Positions 1-6,887 of a stretch of 14,351 nt of DNA are shown here, in pieces. The stretch spans positions 1 to 14,351 of the forward strand of contig DATFXF010000104.1 of NCBI GenBank assembly GCA_035258565.1, read 5' to 3'. Every line of letters starts with the position of its first letter. Position 1 is the first letter of the stretch. The position numbers and the translations under genes were made by a program. The stretch is from DATFXF01 sp035258565. GTDB lineage: Bacteria > Acidobacteriota > Terriglobia > Acidiferrales > UBA7541. The notes beneath the pieces were generated by a model that saw only the letters and a program-made list of their open reading frames with translations, was not told the origin of the DNA and did no database searches.

Positions 1-69
1 ATGTTCTTCGAGCTTTGGCGCCAGACCCACCAGAGGCAGACGGTCGGCGAATTGTGTAGAAGTTCCTGT

Positions 70-1044
70 CTATCCTTTCAAGGGCGGAGCCGGCGGGCGC
101 TCGAGTGGGCCGCGAAACGATTCTGCAGCGAGGCTGCGCAGGACGAACCAGCAATTGGCTGGGCGCTCGGCGAGCCGCCGCATGAAATAGGGGCACCACT
201 CCGTGCCGAACGGCACGTAGATGCGCAGCGGGTGGCCCTGGTCGCGTAACTCCTGTTGCAAATCACGCCGCACGCCATAGATCATCTGGAATTCGTAGCC
301 CTCGGGCGTGTACCCTCGACGCGTCAGCTGCTCCCGCGCGTAAGCGAGCATCCGAGGGTCGTGCGTGGCGATGGCAGGAAAGAAGCGGCCGCGGCTGCCG
401 GGCTCGAGAAGCCGGTCGAGCAGGCGGCGGTAATTCGCGTCCACCTCACTTTTTTTCTGATAGGCGTGTTTGGGCGGCTCGCGGTAGGCGCCCTTCACCA
501 AACGAATCTTAGGCTCGAGTGGTGCCAGCCGTTCGAGATCTTTTTCGGTGCGATAGAGATAGGCCTGAATGGCCAGTCCGATGTTCGCCTGGCGTTTCCG
601 AGCCGTCTCGAAGATGTCGAGGGTCGCCTGGGTGTAGGCCGTGCCCTCCATGTCCACTTCGATCGTCCGGCCGAGACTGGCTGCAGCGGCAGCAATGTCG
701 TTGGTCAACGATTGGCAGAGGTCGCGGTCGAAATCGAGTCCTAGTTGCGTGAGCTTGATGGAGATGTTGCCGTCCACGCCCTTTCCGTCGAGCTCGCGCA
801 CCATGCGGATGTAACTGTCCCGCGCTTGTTCGGCCTCTTCCACGGTGAGGACGTTTTCGCCGAGATGGTTCAGACTGACCCGGCGGCCGGCGTGGCCGAG
901 TTCTCGGCTCGTGGCGAGCGCTTCCTCCAGCTTTTCGCCGGCGATAAAGCGTTTGGCGAAACCATAACGCATGCCGCGCCGCGCGATGGCGTCGGTGACC
1001 TCCCTCTTTGTTGAGAGCCAGAAGATGAAATTGCGCACGAGCAT
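70..1044 (-). CDS. Proline dehydrogenase (monofunctional PRODH)
   Basis: This 324-residue protein fits the FAD-dependent proline dehydrogenase family. The family oxidises L-proline to pyrroline-5-carboxylate and passes electrons to the quinone pool, the first step of proline catabolism. Visible motifs, in order: SIKLTQLG (95-102, with K97), EVDMEG (129-134, with D131), AIQAYLYRTEKDL (158-170), RLVKGAYRE (181-189), ATHDP (226-230), EFQMIYGVRRDLQ (251-263) and the substrate-binding tail FGTEWCPYFMRRLAERPAN (279-297) with the Arg pair 289-290. The length is close to the single-domain Thermus/Deinococcus-type enzyme (about 300 residues), and there is no fused aldehyde dehydrogenase domain. It follows the ferritin-like gene after only 4 bp on the same strand, so co-transcription is likely. 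No clear Shine-Dalgarno precedes its ATG, which suggests translational coupling. The companion P5C dehydrogenase is not in the window. The family call is firm; the exact physiological role is inferred. Confidence 0.95.
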   Translation of the reverse strand: MLVRNFIFWLSTKREVTDAIARRGMRYGFAKRFIAGEKLEEALATSRELGHAGRRVSLNHLGENVLTVEEAEQARDSYIRMVRELDGKGVDGNISIKLTQLGLDFDRDLCQSLTNDIAAAAASLGRTIEVDMEGTAYTQATLDIFETARKRQANIGLAIQAYLYRTEKDLERLAPLEPKIRLVKGAYREPPKHAYQKKSEVDANYRRLLDRLLEPGSRGRFFPAIATHDPRMLAYAREQLTRRGYTPEGYEFQMIYGVRRDLQQELRDQGHPLRIYVPFGTEWCPYFMRRLAERPANCWFVLRSLAAESFRGPLERPPAPPLKG

Positions 1045-1048
1045 TGCG

Positions 1049-1519
1049 CTAGCGGTAAAAGCTGTCCAGCGTATGCTCGTCTTCGACTTCGTCCGCGAGG
1101 ATTTCGGAAATCAGCTTGAAGGTGACGAAATCCTCATGTTGCGTCTTTTGCGCGAGTTCCTGGTAGAAGGAGATCGCGGCGCGTTCGGCATCCAGGCTGT
1201 CTTCGAGAATCTGGCTGAGTTTCGAGCCATCCTTGGGCGGAGCCTTATACTTCTCGTAGGAATGTTTCTCCCAATCGGTCGGGCTGATCACCGGCGTGCC
1301 GCCGAGCTGCACGATGCGCTCGAGCAGCCGGCTGACGTGCGTCCACTCCTCCTGCGCCATCTTGGTGAAGATTTCCATGGCTTCGTGTCCGCCGTGTCCA
1401 GTCACCCAGTGGGAGAGATATAGGTAGCGGTAGGCCGCCAGCCCTTCAGCTCCCAAGGCCTGGTTGAGCGCCTTGATAATATCCTCGCGTTTTTTCACAA
1501 TCTCTTGTCCGCGCAGCAT
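1049..1519 (-). CDS. Ferritin-like (bacterioferritin-type) di-iron protein
   Basis: This 156-residue protein has the four-helix ferritin pattern of di-iron ligands: E25, E58 with H61 (EEWTH), E112 (SLDAERAA), and E146 with H149 (EDEH). The spacing between ligands follows bacterioferritin, except for a longer loop between helices B and C (about residues 73-100, rich in Pro, Lys and Tyr). Ferritins of this class oxidise Fe(II) and store or detoxify iron in the cytoplasm. The ATG is supported by a strong Shine-Dalgarno AAGGAGAG about 8 bases upstream (1528-1535 on the minus strand). A sigma-70-like promoter lies at 1569-1598. No bacterioferritin-type haem Met is obvious. It could equally be a rubrerythrin-like or Dps-like di-iron protein, because the sequence does not fix the subfamily. 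It is followed 4 bp downstream by proline dehydrogenase. Confidence 0.85.
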   Translation of the reverse strand: MLRGQEIVKKREDIIKALNQALGAEGLAAYRYLYLSHWVTGHGGHEAMEIFTKMAQEEWTHVSRLLERIVQLGGTPVISPTDWEKHSYEKYKAPPKDGSKLSQILEDSLDAERAAISFYQELAQKTQHEDFVTFKLISEILADEVEDEHTLDSFYR

Positions 1520-1568
1520 GGGAAAACTCTCCTTAGAACTTGAGTATGGATTCGACGTTCCGCGCCCC

Positions 1569-1598
1569 TTTATACGGCACCGGCCTCGGCGCGGTCAA
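1569..1598 (-). promoter_or_regulatory. Predicted sigma-70 promoter for the ferritin-PRODH unit
   Basis: Read on the minus strand, TTGACC (1593-1598) and TATAAA (1569-1574) are separated by 18 bases. This would place the transcription start near 1562, about 43 bases upstream of the ferritin ATG. The same hexamers with the same spacer occur in front of hppA. No operator-like palindrome is obvious next to it. Confidence 0.55.
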
Positions 1599-1663
1599 AT
1601 GGCGCCGGCTGTTGCCCACTTGATGGCCCAAGTCGGCACTGCGCAACTTTTTGCATGGCCGAG

Positions 1664-1672
1664 TGTTAGGAT
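1664..1672 (+). promoter_or_regulatory. Possible extended -10 promoter for the DUF1800-DUF1501 pair
   Basis: TGTTAGGAT (TGn followed by TAGGAT) lies about 80 bases upstream of the DUF1800 start in the divergent intergenic region. No good -35 is found at the expected distance. The near-identical TGTTAGAAT precedes the VTT-protein gene at 9211. The call rests on this motif alone and is weak. Confidence 0.3.
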
Positions 1673-1753
1673 GGTTAGCGGAGCTTGGCACAGTCGCGAA
1701 CGAATCTTTCCGGGTGCGTCGCGCGGTGACCGGGCAAAGGCCGGAGGGAACCC

Positions 1754-3778
1754 ATGGGGACGAGACAGAACCGCTCGGCTGGGCCACGGCGGCAGAGCAG
1801 GCTCCGGACGGTGCTGGCGGCATTCTGGCTGGCCTTCCTAGCGTTTGCCACGCCTTACGTTCTCGCAGGCAAAGACAAGAAGCAGAAAAAGAGCCAGTCG
1901 GCCGAGCGAGACACCTCTGTCCATGCTCTCCCCATCCGGGAGCTCAGCTCGGACCAGGCCATCCTCCATGCGCTCAACCGGCTGGGTTTCGGCCCGCGCC
2001 CGGGCGATATGGACCGCGTCCGCCAGATAGGCCTTGAAAAATGGATCGAGCAACAACTCAACCCCGACTCCATAGACGATTCCGCGGTCCAGGCGCGGCT
2101 CGAGCGATATCCGACGCTGACGATGTCTGCTTCTCGGCTGCTCGATGAATTTCCCCGGCCGAGACCGGCGGCCAAACAGGCCGGCCGCTCCGGGGAGGAA
2201 AACCGCAAGCAGCGCGAGGAGATGTCACAGGAGCCGAAGAGGAATCCCCAAGCACCAGAAGCCGCGCCGATCTTCCACGCCGATCAGCAATCGGATCCTG
2301 ACAAGCCTCGGATGACCGAGGACGACAACAGCAATCCGAAGTCTGCTGCCCGACCGAGCGGCCGGCGGCAGGGTCCGGACGGCGATCCGAACAACCCGCC
2401 GAGGCGTCTAGAGGAGGCCCGCACGCCGCAGCGCGTCGTTGCCGAGCTGGCCATGGCTAAAATGACCCGGGCCATCTCCAGCGAGCGGCAGCTGTACGAG
2501 GAAATGGTGGATTTCTGGTTCAACCATTTCAACGTCTTTGCCGGCAAGGGTGCAGACAAGTGGCTTCTGACATCGTACGAGCGCGACGCCATTCGCCCAT
2601 ACGCCCTGGGCAAATTCCGCGACCTTCTTCACGCCACGGCCAAGAGCCCGGCAATGCTCTTTTATCTCGACAACTGGCAGAGCGCCGACCCCCGCGCGTT
2701 TGAGCGTATGGAGCGGGAGCTTGCTGAGCGTCGCCAGCGCTTTTACAGCCTGTACGGCATGCGCGATCCCCTCGGGATGCGCCGCTGGCCGAACGGGCGA
2801 GTTGGCCGGCGCCCGCAGGATCCCAACGCACAGGGCCAGCCCGGCCAGCCACCCAAGCAGAAGCGCCAGCGTGGGCTGAACGAGAACTACGCACGCGAGC
2901 TGATGGAGCTCCACACCCTCGGTGTGGACGGCGGCTACACCCAGCAAGACGTCATCGAAGTGGCCAAGTGCTTTACCGGCTGGACGCTTAACGCGCCGCG
3001 CCGTGACCCGGAATTCCACTTTGACGACCGGATCCACGATCCCGATCCGAAGATGGTGCTTGGTCACAAAATCCATGCTGGGGGGATGAAGGACGGCGAG
3101 CAGGTGCTCGATCTTCTCGTGCGACACCCCAGCACCGCCCGGTTCATTTCCACCAAGCTCGCGGGGCGCTTTGTCTCCGACAACCCGCCGCCGGAGCTCG
3201 TGGACCGCATGGCGAAGGCGTTCCTCGAGACCGACGGCGACATCAAGTCCGTACTGCGAACGATGATTTATTCGCCGGAGTTCTGGTCACGGCCGGCCTA
3301 CCGCGCGAAGATCAAGACCCCGTTCGAACTTGTGGCTTCAGCGGCTCGAGCAGTGGGCACCGAAGTGGATGTGCCCCTGCCGCTCGTGATGTGGACCGCG
3401 CGCATTGGCGAGCCACTCTACCAGTGCCAGCCACCCACGGGCTATTCCGACAAGGCAGAAACCTGGGTCAACACGGGGGCGCTGCTGAACCGGCTGAACT
3501 TCTCGCTGGCACTGGCAGGTAATCGCATGCGCGGTGCGCATGTGGATGTTTCCGCGCTGCTGGGCCCGGAGGCTGCCGCTGACCCCCATCGAGCGCTCGA
3601 GCGTGCCATCGACGTCGTGCTGTCGGGCCAGGCCTCGCCTGAGACGCGCGCGACGCTCGAGAAGCAGTTGAACGATCCACAGGTTCTCCAGGCGAGCCTC
3701 GACGACCCGGTCAAGAACATCGACCTTGGCCTGATTGCTGGCCTGGTGCTCGGTGCGCCGGAATTTCAGCGGAGGTAA
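1754..3778 (+). CDS. Secreted DUF1800 family protein
   Basis: This 674-residue protein matches the DUF1800 (PF08811) family, which has no established biochemical function. It starts with a basic n-region and a hydrophobic stretch (about 19-39, TVLAAFWLAFLAFATPYVLAG), which looks like a signal peptide or an N-terminal anchor. Recognisable DUF1800 blocks are HALNRLGFGPRPGDMDRV (72-89), MVDFWFNHFNVFAGK (251-265), the NENYARELMELHTLGVDGGYT block (376-396), DVIEVAKCFTGWTL (399-412) and SPEFWS (507-512). Two polar Pro/Arg/Gln-rich insertions (about 133-222 and 310-373) interrupt the domain and look disordered. The ATG is supported by GGAGG at 1743-1747, six bases upstream. A DUF1501 gene follows after 51 bp. 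This pairing is common in Planctomycetes, Acidobacteria and Proteobacteria, which suggests a joint function at or outside the inner membrane. No enzymatic activity can be assigned. Confidence 0.93.
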   Translation: MGTRQNRSAGPRRQSRLRTVLAAFWLAFLAFATPYVLAGKDKKQKKSQSAERDTSVHALPIRELSSDQAILHALNRLGFGPRPGDMDRVRQIGLEKWIEQQLNPDSIDDSAVQARLERYPTLTMSASRLLDEFPRPRPAAKQAGRSGEENRKQREEMSQEPKRNPQAPEAAPIFHADQQSDPDKPRMTEDDNSNPKSAARPSGRRQGPDGDPNNPPRRLEEARTPQRVVAELAMAKMTRAISSERQLYEEMVDFWFNHFNVFAGKGADKWLLTSYERDAIRPYALGKFRDLLHATAKSPAMLFYLDNWQSADPRAFERMERELAERRQRFYSLYGMRDPLGMRRWPNGRVGRRPQDPNAQGQPGQPPKQKRQRGLNENYARELMELHTLGVDGGYTQQDVIEVAKCFTGWTLNAPRRDPEFHFDDRIHDPDPKMVLGHKIHAGGMKDGEQVLDLLVRHPSTARFISTKLAGRFVSDNPPPELVDRMAKAFLETDGDIKSVLRTMIYSPEFWSRPAYRAKIKTPFELVASAARAVGTEVDVPLPLVMWTARIGEPLYQCQPPTGYSDKAETWVNTGALLNRLNFSLALAGNRMRGAHVDVSALLGPEAAADPHRALERAIDVVLSGQASPETRATLEKQLNDPQVLQASLDDPVKNIDLGLIAGLVLGAPEFQRR

Positions 3779-3829
3779 GGAGGCTGCCCCCGTGAGGATT
3801 CACTCCGGAGGGAGGAGGGAGCAAGAACC

Positions 3830-5080
3830 ATGAGAGTCACCCGACGGGTATTCCTGAAAAGTGGCGGGGTAGCCATGCTGGGGCTCAGCACTCTGCCCGC
3901 GTTTCTCGAGCGCGCCATCGCGGCCACAGCGATGCCGAACCGCAAAAAGCTGATCGTGTTGTTCCAGCGCGGCGCAGCCGACGGGTTGAACATCGTGGTG
4001 CCCTTTGCCGAGCGCAACTATTACAACATACGTCCCACCATCGCCATTCCCGAGCCGCGCCGCGGCGGTCAGGATGCCGCCATAGATCTGGACGGCTTTT
4101 TCGGCCTGCACCCGAGCCTCGCACCCCTCCAGCCGCTGTTCAAAGAGCAGCATCTGGCCATCGTTCACGCCGCAGGCTCGCCCGACAACACCCGCTCGCA
4201 CTTCGACGCCCAAGACTTCATGGAATCCGGCACGCCCGGCGTGAAGGCCACCGAAGATGGTTGGCTGAACCGCACGCTCCAGATGCAACCGGAGCCCGGC
4301 TCTTCACCCTTCCGCGCGGTCGCCATAGGAGCGAGCCTGCCGCGGACACTCCGCGGTGCGACGCCGACCGTGGCTTTGCCTGACGTGCGCCAGTTCCAAG
4401 TGATTGCGCAATCGCCGGCGGTGGAAGGCGGCTTCGAAGCCCTCTACGCGAAAACGGTCGACACCGCCCTGCGCGGGACCGGCGCAGAAACCTTCGAAGC
4501 CATTGACATGCTCCGCAAGGCCAACCCCAGCCGGTTCCAGCCGGAAAACGGGGCCGACTACCCACGCAGCCGCTTTGGCCAAAGCTTGCTGCAGATCGCG
4601 CAGTTGACCAAAGCCGATATCGGCCTCGAAGTCTGCTTCCTCGATAGTGGCGGCTGGGATAACCACGTCAATGAAGGCGGGGTCCAGGGACAGCTAGCGA
4701 ACCTGCTGCGGGACTTGGGCCAGGGACTCGCTGCGTTTTACCGTGACATGGGCGACCGCATGGAGAACATCGTCTTCGTCACCATGTCCGAGTTCGGCCG
4801 CACCGCGCACGAGAATGGCAACCGCGGCACCGACCACGGCCATGCCAACTGCATGTTTGTGATGGGTGGGGCGGTGAAGGGCGGCAAGGTATATGGGCGC
4901 TGGCCCGGTCTCGGTTCCGGGCAGCTCTACGAGGGCCGTGACCTCGCTCTCACGACGGATTTCCGCTACGTGCTCGGCGAAACGATCGAGCGACACCTGG
5001 GAAGCAAGGACCTGCAGCACGTCTTTCCTGGGTTCGACAACGATCCGCACAGATTCCTTAACCTATTTTCTCGCGTATAG
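3830..5080 (+). CDS. Tat-exported DUF1501 family protein
   Basis: This 416-residue protein belongs to the DUF1501 (PF07394) family, which is distantly related to the alkaline-phosphatase/sulfatase fold. It opens with a canonical twin-arginine signal, TRRVFLKSGG (R5, R6, F8, L9, K10), then a hydrophobic segment ending near AIAATA (29-34), so export as a folded protein by Tat is likely. Family blocks include LFQRGAADGLNIVVPF (44-59), FFGLHPSLAPL (90-100), GSPDNTRSHFDAQDFME (116-132), LDSGGWDNHVNEGG (271-284) and MSEFGRTAHENG with GTDHGHAN (319-340). The His and Asp residues in these blocks are candidate metal ligands. The start is supported by a long purine-rich ribosome-binding site (3807-3820). 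It lies 51 bp after the DUF1800 gene and is presumably co-transcribed. The substrate is unknown. Confidence 0.94.
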   Translation: MRVTRRVFLKSGGVAMLGLSTLPAFLERAIAATAMPNRKKLIVLFQRGAADGLNIVVPFAERNYYNIRPTIAIPEPRRGGQDAAIDLDGFFGLHPSLAPLQPLFKEQHLAIVHAAGSPDNTRSHFDAQDFMESGTPGVKATEDGWLNRTLQMQPEPGSSPFRAVAIGASLPRTLRGATPTVALPDVRQFQVIAQSPAVEGGFEALYAKTVDTALRGTGAETFEAIDMLRKANPSRFQPENGADYPRSRFGQSLLQIAQLTKADIGLEVCFLDSGGWDNHVNEGGVQGQLANLLRDLGQGLAAFYRDMGDRMENIVFVTMSEFGRTAHENGNRGTDHGHANCMFVMGGAVKGGKVYGRWPGLGSGQLYEGRDLALTTDFRYVLGETIERHLGSKDLQHVFPGFDNDPHRFLNLFSRV

Positions 5081-5333
5081 AGGTCCTCTTTGGTCTAAAC
5101 TGTCAGGGGAGGAGCTCTTCTCTCGAGTGGTTCTGCCAATCACTCATTTCTGGGCGGGGTTAAGGAATTCATCGAACCAGGCGATTCGTTGGGCTGCCCC
5201 TCGCGCGGATACTTCACAGTGGAGTCCCTGAGTTGGCCAACAGCCCATACCAGGGTTCCTACCAGGAGTAGTTTCTTCTACTTCTTTAATGTCGTCGCAT
5301 ACAACGGTCCCGAATGGTTCGGCAGGACTCAAT

Positions 5334-6353
5334 TCAGGGTTGAACGACGAGCACGGTAAACGTGCCCGGCTTGACCTGCCGCTTGAAGGGCCGCTGTGGA
5401 TCAGAGTCTGGAACCGTTTCGATCTGTGCAGTCGGGAGAAAGATCCTCTTCGTCTTGGGATCAAAGGCCATGGTCTTGGCCCAGAGCTGGGTTTTCACCG
5501 TGTCCACGAGTTCGTAATAGTCCGGAGTGACTTGGTGGACGACGCTAATCACACCCTCGGCGCAAGATTCGAAGATCAGCTTACTTTCCGGGTCGTATGC
5601 TCCGGCGTCCACACCGGAGCATATCAGGCTCCTCCCGACAACCTTGCCGGTGGTCGCATCCAGCACGGTTAGCCCATCGCGGCAGCCGACAAATAGCCGC
5701 TGCGCTTTGGCATCGTAGGAGAGACTGTGCGGGCTGGTGCAATGGTCCATGGAATATGTCTTCGTCACTTTCAGCGCCTGCGGGTCAACAACGGCAACCA
5801 TTTTCTTGTCCGCCAGGTTCACGTACATCGTGCCCTTTCCATCCGAGACAGCCGCTTCCGGATCGCCGCCGAGATCCACTTCGCCGACTTTCTCTTCCGT
5901 TTGGGCGTCAAGCACCGTGGTCTTCGCGTTCATCGGAAAGACGCGCTTCGTAAATGGGTCATAAAGGATGAAATCAGGTCGGTTCACACTGACCTTCTTG
6001 ATGCTCTTCAACGTCTCGATGTCGAAGATGGTTAGCGAGGCGTCTCCGCCGTTACTGGCAAAGCCTCGCTTCAGCTCTCGAGCGATGGCGGCGCCGTGGA
6101 CGCCGGGCGTGTCGGAAATCTGACCCACGACCTTGCCCGAATCGGCGTCCAGAACTTCGAGTCGCGTGCCATGGGACACATAGAGCCGTCGGGCCACGCT
6201 GTCGAGAGTGATGTAGTCCCAGCCGCCGTCACCAGGAATGCTGTATTTGTGCGTTAAGCGGTAGGCCGGCAAAGTAGCATCAGGTGCCGGACTCGGAGCC
6301 GCTAGCGCTAGCCAGAACACAATCAGGATAGGAGAATAATAGCTCTGGACCAC
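5334..6353 (-). CDS. Exported YncE-like beta-propeller protein
   Basis: This 339-residue protein consists of repeated beta-propeller blades of the YncE/40-residue YVTN type. Examples are RRLYVSHGTRLEVLDADSGK (55-74), ASLTIFDIETLKSIKKV (105-121) and similar blocks of the form RLFVG..DGLTVLDATTGKVVG further on. The blades are followed by a short Pro/Arg-rich tail. The likely start is the GTG at 6351-6353, because AGGAGGA sits seven bases upstream (6361-6367). The alternative GTG at 6404 lacks such a site and adds 17 polar residues ahead of the signal. From the chosen start, a hydrophobic segment (SPILIVFWLALAAPSPAPDA, 7-26) reads as a Sec signal peptide. Four Cys residues lie in the second half of the propeller and could form disulfides after export. 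The ligand or partner is unknown. The gene is convergent with DUF1501 and sits in a region that otherwise looks degraded. Confidence 0.88.
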   Translation of the reverse strand: MVQSYYSPILIVFWLALAAPSPAPDATLPAYRLTHKYSIPGDGGWDYITLDSVARRLYVSHGTRLEVLDADSGKVVGQISDTPGVHGAAIARELKRGFASNGGDASLTIFDIETLKSIKKVSVNRPDFILYDPFTKRVFPMNAKTTVLDAQTEEKVGEVDLGGDPEAAVSDGKGTMYVNLADKKMVAVVDPQALKVTKTYSMDHCTSPHSLSYDAKAQRLFVGCRDGLTVLDATTGKVVGRSLICSGVDAGAYDPESKLIFESCAEGVISVVHQVTPDYYELVDTVKTQLWAKTMAFDPKTKRIFLPTAQIETVPDSDPQRPFKRQVKPGTFTVLVVQP

Positions 6354-6887
6354 GGTAGAGTCCTCCTGTTGAAAACTGGCCGCATCCTCGGCTGCCCTGT
6401 ACACTTCTAAGTGCAGCCGATCAGTGCTGAATGTACCAGGTGGCGTTTGCTTCTGCAGCGCGAAAAAAGAACGCCATTCTCAAGCTGGTGATCATGCCTC
6501 TTACGCAGGTGTGCCATCACCACCTCATCGTCGAGCGAACGAAGCTCATCGAACGTGAGATGGCATGGTCGTCCGCCATGTGCCCCACCGAGCGCCCAGT
6601 TTATTACGAGAGAAGGGCTGCACGCTTGCGGAATATTTTGATTTCGACTTGGTACAGATCGGATCGGAATAGTGTATACATGAAAAATATCTACGCCGCC
6701 GGTCTCGAACACTCTAAGGCATGCATCTTTCTCGCCTAATTCAACGCGGTGCGCAATTGCCTGCCGGGGTGACTGCGACCCGGTTTCTCAGAAAAAGGGG
6801 AGAGTCAGCACGTGACCGGGTAAGGGACTGCCGCGGACACTCCTAGACGTGTTAGGGTCCTTCTCCGCGCTGGGCGACAGCAAGCCA
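6354..6887. other. Gene-poor stretch between the propeller gene and hppA
   Basis: No intact gene is supported in these roughly 530 bases. The left part holds a probable sigma-factor remnant (described separately). The middle (about 6600-6730) is visibly more AT-rich than its neighbours and contains the palindrome TGTATACA (6673-6680). Near hppA there is a 7-bp perfect inverted repeat, ACCCGGT (6778-6784) and ACCGGGT (6815-6821), with a 30-base loop. It lies about 70 bases past the hppA stop but has no convincing T-tract, so it is only a weak terminator candidate. Two overlapping opposite-strand open frames of about 100 codons (6431-6739 plus, 6407-6712 minus) do not look like complete genes. 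Confidence 0.6.
6407..6579 (-). pseudogene. Possible remnant of an ECF sigma factor N-terminus
   Basis: The minus-strand frame ending at 6407 reads LTFDELRSLDDEVVMAHL, then RKRHDHQ, VLF and RHLVHSAL. This resembles the region-2 start of ECF sigma factors (general pattern: D-E-x-x-M-A-H-L-x-x-G-H-D-x-A-L-x-x-L-F-x-R-Y-x-x-L-V). An ATG at 6577-6579 lies in a different frame from the matching residues, so at least one frameshift is needed. The match also drifts after VLF, and the frame stops before any further sigma regions. If correct, it is a truncated, frameshifted relic immediately upstream of the beta-propeller gene. The similarity is judged by eye and could be chance. Confidence 0.33.

Noticed and set aside
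256..744. 162-codon plus-strand frame opposite proline dehydrogenase
   Set aside because: It is a shadow of an intact, well-conserved enzyme gene and has no ribosome-binding site or recognisable motif.
2408..3127. 239-codon minus-strand open frame opposite the DUF1800 gene
   Set aside because: It is fully antisense to conserved DUF1800 blocks, shows no recognisable domain, and is explained by GC-rich third positions of the real gene.
5270..5300. Direct repeat of ACCAGG near 5250-5270 as a binding site or mobile-element end
   Set aside because: It is too short and isolated; no paired ends, target duplication or transposase is nearby.
6431..6739. 102-codon plus-strand open frame
   Set aside because: It has no ribosome-binding site and no recognisable motif, and it overlaps the sigma-like fragment on the opposite strand.
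6778..6821. Inverted repeat ACCCGGT/ACCGGGT as an hppA terminator
   Set aside because: The stem is only 7 bp with a 30-base loop and no T-tract after it on the minus strand, so it is noted but not called.
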